Part shown: one piece after another, positions 54,889-64,000 of the stretch
How positions within the stretch are numbered: the first letter of the stretch is position 1
Layout of the letters: each line of letters opens with the position of its first letter
Source: Macrothele yani
Taxonomy: Eukaryota > Arthropoda > Arachnida > Araneae > Macrothelidae
Assembly (NCBI GenBank): GCA_039090855.1
Contig: CM077023.1
Coordinates: 84,171,127-84,235,126 of the forward strand
DNA: 64,000 nt
Direction of reading: 5' to 3'
Position numbers and translations under genes: made by a program
Notes under the pieces: generated by a model
Seen by the model: only the letters and a program-made list of their open reading frames with translations
The model's database searches: none
What the model was told of the DNA's origin: nothing

Positions 54889-55744
54889 GTAGCACATAAA
54901 AACCAATACTCTGTTGTATATCTTACGTATTCTATTAAAGAATCAACTTATGCATATGTAGTAATAATGCATTGGGTCAATAAATTATTTTGTAGTAACG
55001 TATAAAAACAAATTCTCCATTAAAGAAAAAAAGATCCAAGTAGAGATTTTTTTTCATCCCTTTTGTGTACTCTACACCGTATGTAATTGAAATATTAGCT
55101 GTAAGTCTAAAGAAAAATTACAATGTTGAATTTTGTTGATCAGTGAAATCTTATATTTTATTTCGGTTGCAGTAAAAATACTGGTCGCTTACTACTTAAA
55201 CTATCTTTTGATATACATACATGTTATCTCCAGAAAATATGACGTGATTACCGTATTACTTTGTAGTACCTCTCGTGATATGTTATTCCGCATTTACATG
55301 TCGGAGCTGGAAAAATATTTTTGCTTGAGATAAAAATAGCCATTGCCAATATGTTCCATGCATTTTTTTCTTCTCCTGTGCGAATGCACAAGTATTCGAT
55401 CACGGTGGTTAAGGTGAGTTAAGCGGCATAAATGTATATTTGTATTCAACAAGATGTGGTGGCGTCTAAGAACTGAATTGAAAAAATTCCTTTTAATTGG
55501 ACTGTTGTAACCCCACGTAGTATTTTTATGTATATATTCTACGCCACTTTTCCTAATTCATAGGCTTTTTCCTTAGTTGGCATAAATATATGTTTATGTT
55601 TGACGCGATAAGTATGTTTCTGGAAGTCCTTCTGGGAAATTTCTTACTGCTGTCATGGTGGTTAACGTAATTATCATTTATTTTAGCTTTTTTCTTGAAC
55701 ATTTCCTGCTAGGGGGGGGGCGTATATATTTGTGTTTTCCTCCC
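54889..55744. other. Intergenic stretch, nothing recognised
   Basis: AT-rich sequence with no recognised coding or repeat signal; a G-run lies near 55712-55720. Confidence 0.5.
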
Positions 55745-55747
55745 TAT

Positions 55748-55968
55748 AGACCATAGATGGACAGCCGAAATTTTAGATTGGATTCCAAGGGACAGGAAAA
55801 GACCCAGAAAAAGACCACATGGGAGATGGGTGGATGAAATTCGTAAATATGCGGGAGTGACATGGAGGAGACTGGCACAAGACAGACCGTTGTGGAGGAA
55901 ACTTGGGGAGACCTTCGTCCAGCAGTGGATTGATAATGGTTGACAATGATGATGATGATGATGATTTC
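55748..55968 (+). repeat. RTE LINE 3' end with (ATG)n tail
   Basis: About 180 bases encode DHRWTAEILDWIPRDRKR through FVQQWIDNG and TGA, followed by CAATGATGATGATGATGATG. This is the same 3' end and tail as the long copy at 23967, here in plus orientation. It is very short, as is common for 5'-truncated LINE insertions. Confidence 0.88.
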
Positions 55969-55970
55969 CG

Positions 55971-56445
55971 CTTCTGAAAGTCAGGAGAGCAAAATTCTCT
56001 GTGTCGAGCAGTTGTTACAAAAACAATATTACTGACATATGTTTAAAATTTTGCTTTTTTCTATAATATATGATTCCCGGTAGGTAGTTTAAGTATACGT
56101 TTGTACTATTTCCTTATTTTTGCTTCCAAAAATCAGATGGATTTCTTTTCTCTTCTTTACACTAGAATTAATGTAATCGCAATTAAGATAATACTGTATA
56201 TTTAGATATCTTTAAGATGCGAAAACCTCGATACATGCTCAGGGGCTGATTTACAGAGAAACCTACGAAGCCCAGGCGCGGGTACACTCGATGCTCGAAG
56301 GCCATAAAAAATGACGATTTTTTTTTGTTTTGCTTCCCAAATAATAATAAAAAAGCATCGAGTGAGGTACAAGTTAAGTGTCCTAGGTTTTAGGAGCTTC
56401 TTTCTGCCCGAACTCGAAAAATTTCCTCTACAATTTTTGTTATAT
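55971..56445. other. Intergenic stretch, possible lone hAT end
   Basis: CAGGGGCTGATTTACAGAGA near 56241 has the look of a hAT-type terminal repeat, but no partner was found. Nothing else recognised. Confidence 0.3.
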
Positions 56446-56447
56446 TA

Positions 56448-57820
56448 CACTAACGGACAATGAAGCTTGAGCACCTAGACGAAAACATGCTACAACCTCG
56501 AAATGATCCACGCTTGGTGCGATAGCGCATTACTGCACACCTTGTGGTAACGCTGCAAGCACGAACCGGCAGCCTTATAAACCGGCGTGTAGTCGATGCC
56601 TCATGAAAGCGAAAAGCCCCGGCCGACGCCAGTAAGAATACAGTGACAAGAATGCCAGGTAGACGTCAGAGATGTCGATTTACGCAACTTACGGACTTTG
56701 AGAGAGGTCGGATCATCGGGATGAAAACCGCAGGGTAGTCGGCGCGCTATATAGTCCACCACGTGGATCGTTCTTACCATACCGTCCGACTGTGTTGGGA
56801 ACAGTGTACACGTGACGGCAATGCCACGCGGCTGAGCGGCTCCGGACGGACCAGGAGGACTACCATTAGAAAGGATCGATGGATCGTGCTTCAGGCACGA
56901 ACGTATCCCACGGGGACCCGGACACTATACAAGCAGATGTAGCGGCTCCTATGTGCCCACGAACCATTTCCCGAAGCCTCGTGGAAGTGAATGTGCGATC
57001 CCAGCGTCCCTTACGTGTGCTGCCATTAACACTGGAACATCGCCGTCTCCGTGTGCAGTGGTGCCAGGCCCGAGCGACGTGGAACGCCACAGACTGGCGA
57101 CGTGTGGTGTTTAGCGATGAGTGCCGCTTCGTTTTGGGTACAGATGATCATGGTGTCCGGGTATGGAGGTCCCCGGGTCAGCTGCACAATCCCAACCTCG
57201 CTATCGAGCGCCACACCTCCCACAATGCAGGCATTGTGGTCTGGGGAACCATTGCCTACGATAGCCGATCAGCTCTAGTAGTGGTACGTGGATCATTGAT
57301 GGGCCAGTGGTATGTGGATGAGATCCTACGGCTCCATGTGTTCCCATTTCTGGCCGGGATTCCAGGTGCGCTATACCAGCAAGAAAATGCCTGCCTGCAC
57401 ACTGCTCAGGTTTCCCAGGACTGCCTACTTCATGTCCAGACACTTCCATGGCCTGCCCGCTCCCCGGACATGTCCCCTATCGAGCATGTTTGGGGCCAGT
57501 TGAAAAGCCGGCTGCCGCCGTGCAGCACTATCCTGGATTTGGAGCACATCGTCCAACACGTGTTAGCCAGTCTGCCGCAGGACAACGTCAGGCGTCTGTT
57601 CGCCCCCATGCCGGACCGTATCGCAGCATGTGTCGCCGCACAAGGCGGTGCGACGCTCTATTGAAGATGACCAAACTGCGTGCCACAGATTCCTCTGTAA
57701 TTTTCCTGCAGCACTATTTTTACCATCATGTGTATCATTCATCTGTATCATTACGTCCATAAAATTTCATTTCAATCCGTTGCTTCCTTCTTGGTGCGTA
57801 AATTTCATTGTCCGTGAGTG
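56448..57820 (+). mobile_element. Tc1-like element, family N
   Basis: Ends CACTAACGGACAATGAAGCT and, inverted, AATTTCATTGTCCGTGAGTG match for about 17 bp. TA flanks at 56446-56447 and 57821-57822. Length 1373 bp. Confidence 0.9.
56652..57664 (+). pseudogene. Tc1-like transposase (family N), second Asp replaced
   Basis: ATG 56652 starts MPGRRQRCRFTQLTDFERGR. A TAG at 56736 and a frameshift near 56930 break the DNA-binding half. The remainder is one frame to 57664, with LRVLPLTLEHRRLRVQWC, RVVFSDECRFVLGTDDHGVR (first Asp) and GIVVWGTIAYDSRSALVVV. YQQENACLHTAQVSQ follows, where the second catalytic Asp is Glu, then SPDMSPIEHVWGQLKSRL (Glu). The C-terminus ends GGATLY. This is one of the best-kept catalytic halves in the window, but inactive. 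Confidence 0.9.
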
Positions 57821-57822
57821 TA

Positions 57823-59078
57823 GCTGAACTGCCAGCTGACTAAAAATCCATTTTTGACAGGAATATTACTTAATACTACCCTACAACTCAGCTCAGAGAG
57901 TGGAGTGTTATTTTTGGCAGATTAATTTATAATGTAACGCACATTTTGCTCTTTAATTCAGTATTTAATATTACCCCCATCTTTTCCTTAAATGAGTTTC
58001 CCCATTCGGCCCATTTTAAGAAGCAAGTACAAGACTGCTACCATGTGAGAAAAAAGATATTTGGAAAAGCTGGGTTTACGAGGCACGATTTCATCCATGT
58101 TGGGGATCTTTCTGAGAACTGCGAGTGGTTTGGAATCTCTGTTGACATGCGACAGCAGATCCCACACCGCATGTAACATATGGGTGCTTAAGTGACCACC
58201 CTTATAAAAGTTTCAATTCGTATTCCTTGAAAAAGGCATTCCCCAGCCAGGAGTGTACTGACAGACCCCCGTAACTTCCGCACAGCTGGAGGGCCTCAGC
58301 CTAGCAAAAATTATTTACAAAATCTTTTGTAGAAACTTCATATAGAACTAGTTAAAGAAACAGCAGGGAATTTTTGACGGCAACTTTGAATGAAGTATTA
58401 ACAAGAAAAACAGTTTTTGATCATTTGTTTTCGCAGTTTTATTTCATAAATATTGGATGACGGAAAGGCAGCTATTCCAGAGAACTTAAGTCCCCTTTTC
58501 ACAGTCAGAGTAATAGTTCCTATGCGTTCACATTAACAAGAGGATGTGAAAGAAATATCAGTTTGAAGTTTTTATAACAATGAGATAAGGTGTTATGTTG
58601 TTTACACATAACTACGCATTCTTTAGGAAGCAATGAACTAAAAAGTGTTCTTCGTGGGGACGAAAAACCTGTGTCGTTTTTAAATAACAGAGTCAAGAGA
58701 AAAAAAATATCATGTGCAAAATATTGTGCCATTATGTTAAGTGTGGTTTTTTCTATATTAAAGGGTAAATAATTTAAGTAGTTTTACATTTTGTGCCACG
58801 ATTCTTAGTTGTTATTTATTTTGCTTACTTGTATTTTTGCACATATTGCAAAAGGTCATTAGAGACTGTCACGCGGCAGTTACGTTTTTTGTCTGTGATC
58901 GTGAGGCATTTTAAAGGCGCAGACCTTAGTTTTTAAACGAATAAAATTTGCATAATATGATCAATTTTGTCGCAGATGTTTTGTAGCACTTTCTGATAGT
59001 ATAGAACAAAAGAAATCATTTTAATTACCACGTGAGTATTTGTGTTACAGGTTTTGGTTTTACGAAAGATACCTGTAG
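57823..59078. other. Intergenic stretch, nothing recognised
   Basis: AT-rich. An open frame at 57946-58176 (76 codons, ending RQQIPHRM) has no motif I recognise. No repeat ends seen. Confidence 0.45.
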
Positions 59079-59240
59079 GTTGTGACGTGCCTGCCCTGCA
59101 GGACGCACACGACATAAAGGCAGATAGCAGTCAGAATGAACGTCCGCGTAGCTCAATTGGTAGAGCGACTTATTCCGGAATGAGGGGACCCGGGTTCGAG
59201 TCCCGGCGTGGACCAAAAATGACGGAGAAATTTACTTCGT
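59079..59240 (+). repeat. 160-bp unit with tRNA-like core, copy 1
   Basis: The unit runs from GTGACGTGCCTGCCCTGCAG to TTTACTTCGT and recurs at 59522-59681. Its core is the tRNA-like sequence at 59142-59213. The duplication of tRNA plus flanks, rather than the tRNA alone, suggests a SINE-like or segmental repeat. Confidence 0.75.
59142..59213 (+). tRNA. tRNA-like gene, anticodon uncertain (CCG if a 6-base loop is read)
   Basis: The acceptor stem GTCCGCG pairs with CGTGGAC. The D arm GCTC/GAGC and T arm CCGGG-TTCGAGT-CCCGG are perfect, and box A (TAGCTCAATTGG) and box B (GGTTCGAGTCC) match consensus. The anticodon arm is odd: the best 5-bp stem (CTTAT/ATGAG) leaves a six-base loop TCCGGA. No T-run terminator follows closely. 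It may be transcribed by Pol III, but a normal decoding role is doubtful; it could be the head of a SINE. Confidence 0.5.
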
Positions 59241-59276
59241 AAAGTTCGGGCGCCATTAAAATGGCGCCCGAACTTT
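59241..59276. repeat. Perfect 17-bp G+C-rich palindrome after the tRNA-like gene
   Basis: The arms AAAGTTCGGGCGCCATT and AATGGCGCCCGAACTTT are separated by AA. A second, imperfect hairpin (CTCGCAGTGGTGTG with CACACCGCGAG) lies about 25 bp further on. Neither follows the second copy of the unit. Confidence 0.9.
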
Positions 59277-59521
59277 CCGGATGACCCGGCCGTTCAAAAT
59301 CTCGCAGTGGTGTGATGTTTTTTCCACACCGCGAGAGAGGAAAAATAAGAGAATCCCTTCTCCAGCGCTTCAAAAAATAAATTCGTGTGACGTTGCATTC
59401 CACACACCAGATTGACTGGGCGTTCTCAGGTGCACGTTCTACAGCGGATGCCTGCCTGCAACGATTCGTGGTCACGGCTGACCCGTGGGCCATGCCCCCC
59501 GGCCCTCTTTCGGGGGGAGAT

Positions 59522-59681
59522 GTGATGTGCCTGCCCAGCAGGACGCACACGACATAAAGGCAGATAGCAGTCAGAACGAACGTCCGCGTAGCTCAATTGG
59601 TAGAGCGACTTATTCCGGAATGAGGGGACCCGAGTTCGAGCTCCGGCGTGGACTAAAAATGACGAAGAAATTTACTTCGTT
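59522..59681 (+). repeat. 160-bp unit with tRNA-like core, copy 2 (damaged)
   Basis: The unit is nearly the same as 59079-59240, but the T arm reads CCGAGTTCGAGCTCCGG, with several changes in stem and box B. The tRNA-like core here (59580-59651) is therefore a pseudogene. Confidence 0.75.
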
Positions 59682-59682
59682 A

Positions 59683-60905
59683 AAACGTTCCAAATAATTC
59701 TAATTTTCAAAACGAACATAAAACCTAGTTAATAATATGGAGTTTAAAAATTTCAGTAACTGAATGCTAATAGGTTCTCGCAAAAGGGCCTCGAAGATAT
59801 TTTCTGCGGTAGGGCCCGGAGTTTTACCGGTTCACCATTGGCTTTCCCACTTGTTACTTCCACTATTTCTTCATCATCAGGGTATCCAAAAACCCTAAAT
59901 ATTAAATTTCGCCTTGGTAGATATAACAGACTTTTGATTTATGGCGGCAACAAACCACACACCCAGACACAACCGCGGAAATAGTCATATCATGTTTAGG
60001 ATAACCCAAAATGTGTATTTTTGTTGAAAAAACTGTGAAAGTACCCTGGTACTCTTTGTAGATAATTTATGATATGCATCTTTTGCATGCCAAGATTTTT
60101 GTGGGTGTGAAATAAAACGGGTGAGTCGAGAGTATACATTTCTTTCCGTACAACACATGACATTTATTCGCATCATTCACGATCACACCGAGCCACCGTG
60201 CGGTACATACTAAGTAGAATTAATTCATAAGAATAAACAATAAAGTTTACTAATTCCTGACATTGAGTGGTACTTAGATTGGTGGATTAATGAATGCTAT
60301 TGTTCGAAAACCAATGAAAGAAGATATGTGAGTCATGAAAGTAAATATTTACTAAACTATGGCGAGGCAACATAAGTATTACGAGTGTCTAGTTTTTCAA
60401 AAACTGTTTATTTATTATTATTTCGTACGAAATGACTCTGACACCGATGAAATGCGATGTAACTACGAAAGTCCATCTGCACATGCGCAAGCCAAAGTCT
60501 GACCTAAAGATTCATGGAAAAATGAATAGCATTTGTGTTAGTGGGGTGGATTGGCAACTTTTGGTCTAGGACATCTGCAGGCCATACCCCAACTTGTGTT
60601 ATACATCAATTTAAAGCTCTCGTCAATAGCAGGTAAACTCTCCTCTCAATGAAGGGAATGGGGTAGAATACTTCTCCTAATGAAGAGGATATCAAAAATG
60701 GATTTTGTAATGACTTTCATCACATTTATCATCAGGTTCTCGTAATTTACGCAGATTGCAATGAGATATTGTTGCATTTATGTAAAACGTAATAAAATGA
60801 TGTTCGGCAATAGTTTAGTAAAATATATTGTTCAGTAACAATGAAATGAACTATTGTTGCGTCGGTATTCAAAAATCAGATTTCAACAATGGTTTTGACT
60901 ACTTC
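59683..60905. other. Intergenic stretch, nothing recognised
   Basis: AT-rich; a small G+C-rich patch at about 59787-59830 resembles patches near 21760 and 61290. No gene seen. Confidence 0.45.
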
Positions 60906-60907
60906 TG

Positions 60908-61136
60908 TTTTTTTTTTTTTTTATTATTATTCATTGGAGGTTTAACGACAACCGAAAGCAACTCAATGGGCTATAAGCAGTCGCCCCATCCCTAATTTTG
61001 GGCCACTGGTTCTAAGGAAAGGAGCATTTGGGAATGACAAACACAAAATCCATGCCTCACCGGGAATCGAACCAACACCCAACTCGGACGAATTATCAGA
61101 AGCAAGCGCTTAGATCACTGCGCCACCGGGGCGGCA
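60908..61136 (-). repeat. tRNA-derived SINE, copy 6 (T-run at plus-strand start)
   Basis: The plus strand starts with a T-run (the A-tail on the minus strand), then GGTTTAACGACAACCGAAAG. It ends CACTGCGCCACCGGGGCGGC, the exact reverse of the head seen at 10680-10699. A box-B-like GGGAATCGAACC lies near 61061. Full length, like the copy at 13813. Confidence 0.8.
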
Positions 61137-61139
61137 GTT

Positions 61140-62771
61140 GACTACTTCCGTTACCCATTTTCGTTACATAGAAATCTTTTCTTTGGGATTTACTTTACTT
61201 CTGTCTGGAAATATGCGTAGCATAAAAAATTATTTTCCAAACATGGCGAGCAACGTGAGGGAATCCCAAAATTGATGCTGTGTGGAGGGCCCCGGTAACT
61301 CTAAATCCGCCACTGCGCATGATAACATTTTAGCAGTCTTTGAGTGTATAAATTGCACAGGGATGCATCTAAGAATCAGAAGCACAATTACTGTTTATCT
61401 TGAGATTTTTCAATAATTATTTTCTGAATCACTAACATTTTCCACATTTTATTATCATTTCAAACTAAATTTACTCTGCATGAAGTTGGGGAAAATAAAA
61501 ACTTCCTGTAAAAAGACAGGGAAAATTAAAGAAAAGCTCTTCATAATGGCATTTAAATAAAGCAGTCTATTACGAAAGCTTTGCAAAAACAGACTATCGT
61601 TGCTAAGCAGTAAGCAATGCTGCACCTATCTTTGCATGCTTTTTTTTTCTTTATGAATTAATATATTTTGAGCTCCATATGAAAAAGGCAAAACATTGTC
61701 CTTCCGACGGGAGATGGGCAACTTTGAACATCGCACATCCGTGAATGACTCTTTGCCTCTTACCCACTGCAGTCTAATAATTAACTGGTGTGCATTAGTC
61801 ATATTATCTCTTTCAGACTGAGAAACAGACGATGCAACGGAACAGAAAAGCTAAGAGAAAAAAAAACCCCAAAAGGGCGTATGTGCAATATTTCCCCGAT
61901 TTGTCTAGACAGCAGACGTAATAATAAGAAAACAATTTAAGTGCGTTTTGAATTTAATGTCTGTCACGAGTTTAAACTTTACATAGGTCATTATAGTTTC
62001 ACTTTTGTCTTCAATTACTGCTGTGTTAGTAAACAGCCGATTGGGCAGGGCAGCCTCGAAAAATTCTTCGACGTCTCGTTTCGATCTATTTTGCGTTGTT
62101 TATTTCCTTTTCCTTTTACGTGTTTGTATGTGTAAAGATCCCAGAGAGGGACCCGAATTGTTCTTAAAGAATGAGCGCGTGTTTTCAGATATTTACCTAA
62201 CAGCATATTCATTAAACGTGAAAAAAATATCAACATTTTTTAAGATAAATGAACCAGAAAGAAAGAATCAGAACGGGGGGAAATGGACAGGATGTGAAAG
62301 GTTACAAGGAATTTGCTAATGCAAAAATAAAAAAAAAGTATTAATAAAATAAAAAAATATCTCGTGTATATTTTACATTTCGATGTTTTGACTTCTTTTT
62401 TATCAGTGTTTTGCAGACACTTTTCGTATTTTAAAACGGGATGAAGAACTCCACTTGAAAAAAAAAATTACTAGGGGCTGCGCCTCTAGGCTCGCCACGC
62501 TCGTTTTCCAGAGTAACGCTCGGACCCTGCAGCCCGATCTCCAAGTACATCACATGAAATAAAAACTGGAAAATTCATATAAATTTCAATTTTTATTGCA
62601 TGTCTAAGCAAATAAGGCTTGTTATTCCGAAATTTCAGAGGTTTTTTCTACTGTCGTTAATTTTTGGGAGGTCGGACTTTTGTCGTTTGAACTTAAAGCA
62701 CTTACTAAATTTACCACTAAGGAAAACAGAAGCGGTCCAAAAAGCATTTCCGTAAACCGTTATGCTAAACG
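61140..62771. other. Intergenic stretch with a lone hAT-like end
   Basis: On the minus strand CAGTGGCGGATTTAGAGTTA (ending near 61315) looks like a hAT terminal repeat without a partner. A patch with GGGGCTGCGCCTCTAGGCTC lies near 62475. The rest is AT-rich without features. Confidence 0.35.
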
Positions 62772-62775
62772 TTAA

Positions 62776-63548
62776 GGTGGACGTCAAGTAATCTTGCTTC
62801 CTATACTTCCACTGGAAAAACTTTTGTACACATTTCCTTCACAATTATTGTGCTCCCAAGGATGAAAATTTGAACATCGATTAAAATAACTTCATATTAT
62901 AACTTGGAATACTTAATATTTTCTAAAACATAACCATAATTACATAAAAAATCAATAACTTTTCCTTTGGTGGTGTTGGAACCAGAAAAAAGATGGCGTG
63001 ACCTGTACTTTCATTACGTCAGTAGACATACAAATGTTGGATTGCATAATTATGGTTATGTTTTAGAAAATATAAAGTATTCCAAGTTTTAAAATGAAGC
63101 TATTTTAATCGATGTTCAAATTTTCATCTTTGGGAACGCATTAATTGTCCAGAAAAAAGATGGTGCGACTTGTACTTTGATGACGTCAGTAGACAAAAAA
63201 ATGTTGGATTGCATACTTATGGTTATGTTTTAGAAAATATTAAGTATTCCAAGTTATAAACTGAAGCTATTTTAATCGATGTTCAAATTTTCATCCTTGG
63301 GACAGCATTAATTGTCCAGAAAAAAGATGGCGCGAGCTGTACTTTGATGACATCAGTAGACAAAACAATGTTGGATTGCCTACTTATGGTTATGTAATTA
63401 GAAAATATGAAGTATTCGAAGTTATAAAATGAAGCTATTTTAATCGATGTTCAAATTGTCATCCTTGGGAATGCATTAATTGTGAAGAAAATGTGTACAG
63501 AAGTTTTTCCGTTGGAAGTATAGGAAGCAAAATTACTTGACGTCCACC
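62776..63548. mobile_element. TTAA-flanked inverted-repeat element (MITE) with tandem core
   Basis: The left end GGTGGACGTCAAGTAATCTT and the right end, its reverse complement with few changes, are flanked by TTAA at 62772-62775 and 63549-63552. The similarity between the ends runs on for about 170 bases. A TTAA duplication is the mark of piggyBac-type elements and some unrelated MITEs. There is no coding sequence, so it is non-autonomous. Confidence 0.82.
62988..63487 (+). repeat. Three ~166-bp tandem repeats inside the TTAA element
   Basis: Units start with AAAAAGATGG near 62988, 63155 and 63322. Each carries CTGTACTTTGATGACGTCAG or a variant, ATGTTGGATTGCATACTTAT, then ATTTTAATCGATGTTCAAAT. 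The last part of the unit also forms the left inverted arm in opposite orientation. The repeats explain most of the element's length. Confidence 0.88.
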
Positions 63549-63552
63549 TTAA

Positions 63553-63875
63553 ACAACTGAGATAGCTTTATCAACCAAACATATGCATAACAAATTCTTT
63601 GCGTCACCATGGCAGCAGGTCGCAAAACCAGAACGTTCCTTTGTGGTTATCGTGAAGACCGACAAGCCGTTCGTTTCTTTCCTTTGCGTCTGTAAAAAAA
63701 ATGTTTTTTTCCTGTGAATTTATCGTCTGCGTTAGTGGTTCGTGTTGACTGTTTTGTGTTTTCACCGTTTTGCCTCACTTGAAGTGAGTGTGTGTGCCTT
63801 CTGTTTCGTTATTTTGTGTTTCTTCTGTGTGACGCAGTTGCAGCACACAGTGTTGTGTTGTTCGGCTTAGCGGCC
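63553..63875. other. Sequence upstream of the terminal open frame
   Basis: GT-rich sequence from about 63725 to 63875 precedes an ATG in good context. It could be the 5' untranslated region of a gene or retroelement; no TATA or initiator can be fixed. Confidence 0.3.
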
Positions 63876-64000
63876 ATGATGGCTGCTTCCCAAGTACAAA
63901 TGCAAGTTCCGTCTGCTGATTTTATCTCCGCTGGATTTTCTTTGGCTACATCGACCGCTTCTGAGACAACTATGACCTCTTCAAATGTGGATTTGTCTAC
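63876..64000 (+). CDS. Partial open frame at window end, unidentified
   Basis: ATGATGG in a strong start context (GCGGCC before it) opens MMAASQVQMQVPSADFISAG and runs for 41 codons to the window edge without a stop. The product is rich in Ser, Thr and Ala and looks like a disordered N-terminus. It could be a host gene's first exon or the first ORF of a retroelement. Too short to decide. Confidence 0.35.
   Translation, partial: MMAASQVQMQVPSADFISAGFSLATSTASETTMTSSNVDLS

Noticed and set aside
57946..58176. 76-codon frame ending RQQIPHRM as a gene
   Set aside because: No family recognised and no supporting context.
1..64000. CRISPR arrays, bacterial operons, riboswitches or phage genes
   Set aside because: The sequence is clearly eukaryotic repeat DNA. 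Tandem repeats found have no spacer structure and no bacterial gene signals appear.

Overview
This is eukaryotic nuclear DNA with no host gene that I can support. About half of it is recognisable transposable element (TE) sequence; the rest is AT-rich DNA with microsatellites. Several things point to an arthropod, most likely an arachnid (spider): the density of Tc1/mariner DNA transposons, an RTE-type LINE with an (ATG)n tail, a tRNA-derived SINE family, and above all a Naiad-type Penelope-like retroelement that appears to encode selenocysteine, a trait published for spider Naiads. The taxon is an inference.

Layout. 1-4.2 kb: a Tc1-like element cut by the window edge, then a second Tc1-like element carrying a third nested inside it. 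5.2-7.9 kb: a Tc1-like element interrupted by a second copy of the first family. 8.6-12.7 kb: two more degenerate Tc1-like elements and a SINE. 14.9-17.7 kb: a Tc1-like element with another nested in it. 18.95-19.7 kb: a ~120-bp satellite in head-to-head arrangement. 22-25.7 kb: a Tc1 fragment, a Tc1-like element and a 5'-truncated RTE LINE. 25.7-34.74 kb: the Naiad array. 34.77-36.6 kb: a fold-back element and a mariner. 41-49.5 kb: two copies of one Tc1-like family, a mariner, an old Tc1 relic, and SINE and RTE fragments. 51-55 kb: a decayed copy of an arthropod repeat gene, and a mariner split by a hAT-like insertion with a perfect 8-bp target duplication. 56.4-57.8 kb: one more Tc1-like element. 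59-59.7 kb: a duplicated tRNA-like unit with strong hairpins. 62.78-63.55 kb: a TTAA-flanked inverted-repeat element built on three 166-bp tandem repeats. The window ends in the start of an unidentified open frame.

The most interesting object is the Naiad array on the minus strand. It holds a full unit (25713-30294), a 5'-truncated unit upstream of it in tandem (30295-34002), and an inverted piece of the 3' region (34003-34740), all between (TA)n tracts. Its protein has an N-terminal GIY-YIG endonuclease, a CxC linker and a C-terminal reverse transcriptase. A single in-frame UGA sits where related proteins have a conserved cysteine. About 12 nt after the stop codon, in both units, there is a hairpin with the features of a SECIS element (AUGA / AA / GA core, 8-bp lower and 10-bp upper helix). 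The upstream unit also carries a TATA-like stretch and a splice donor that would join in phase to an acceptor exactly where the downstream unit's reading frame opens, so tandem arrangement may supply promoter and first exon.

Almost every DNA transposon here is dead through stops, frameshifts or lost catalytic residues. The two Naiad units are nearly identical by eye, and the RT frame of the truncated unit is intact, so that insertion looks recent. All similarities were judged by eye from translations and remembered family features; no search was run.
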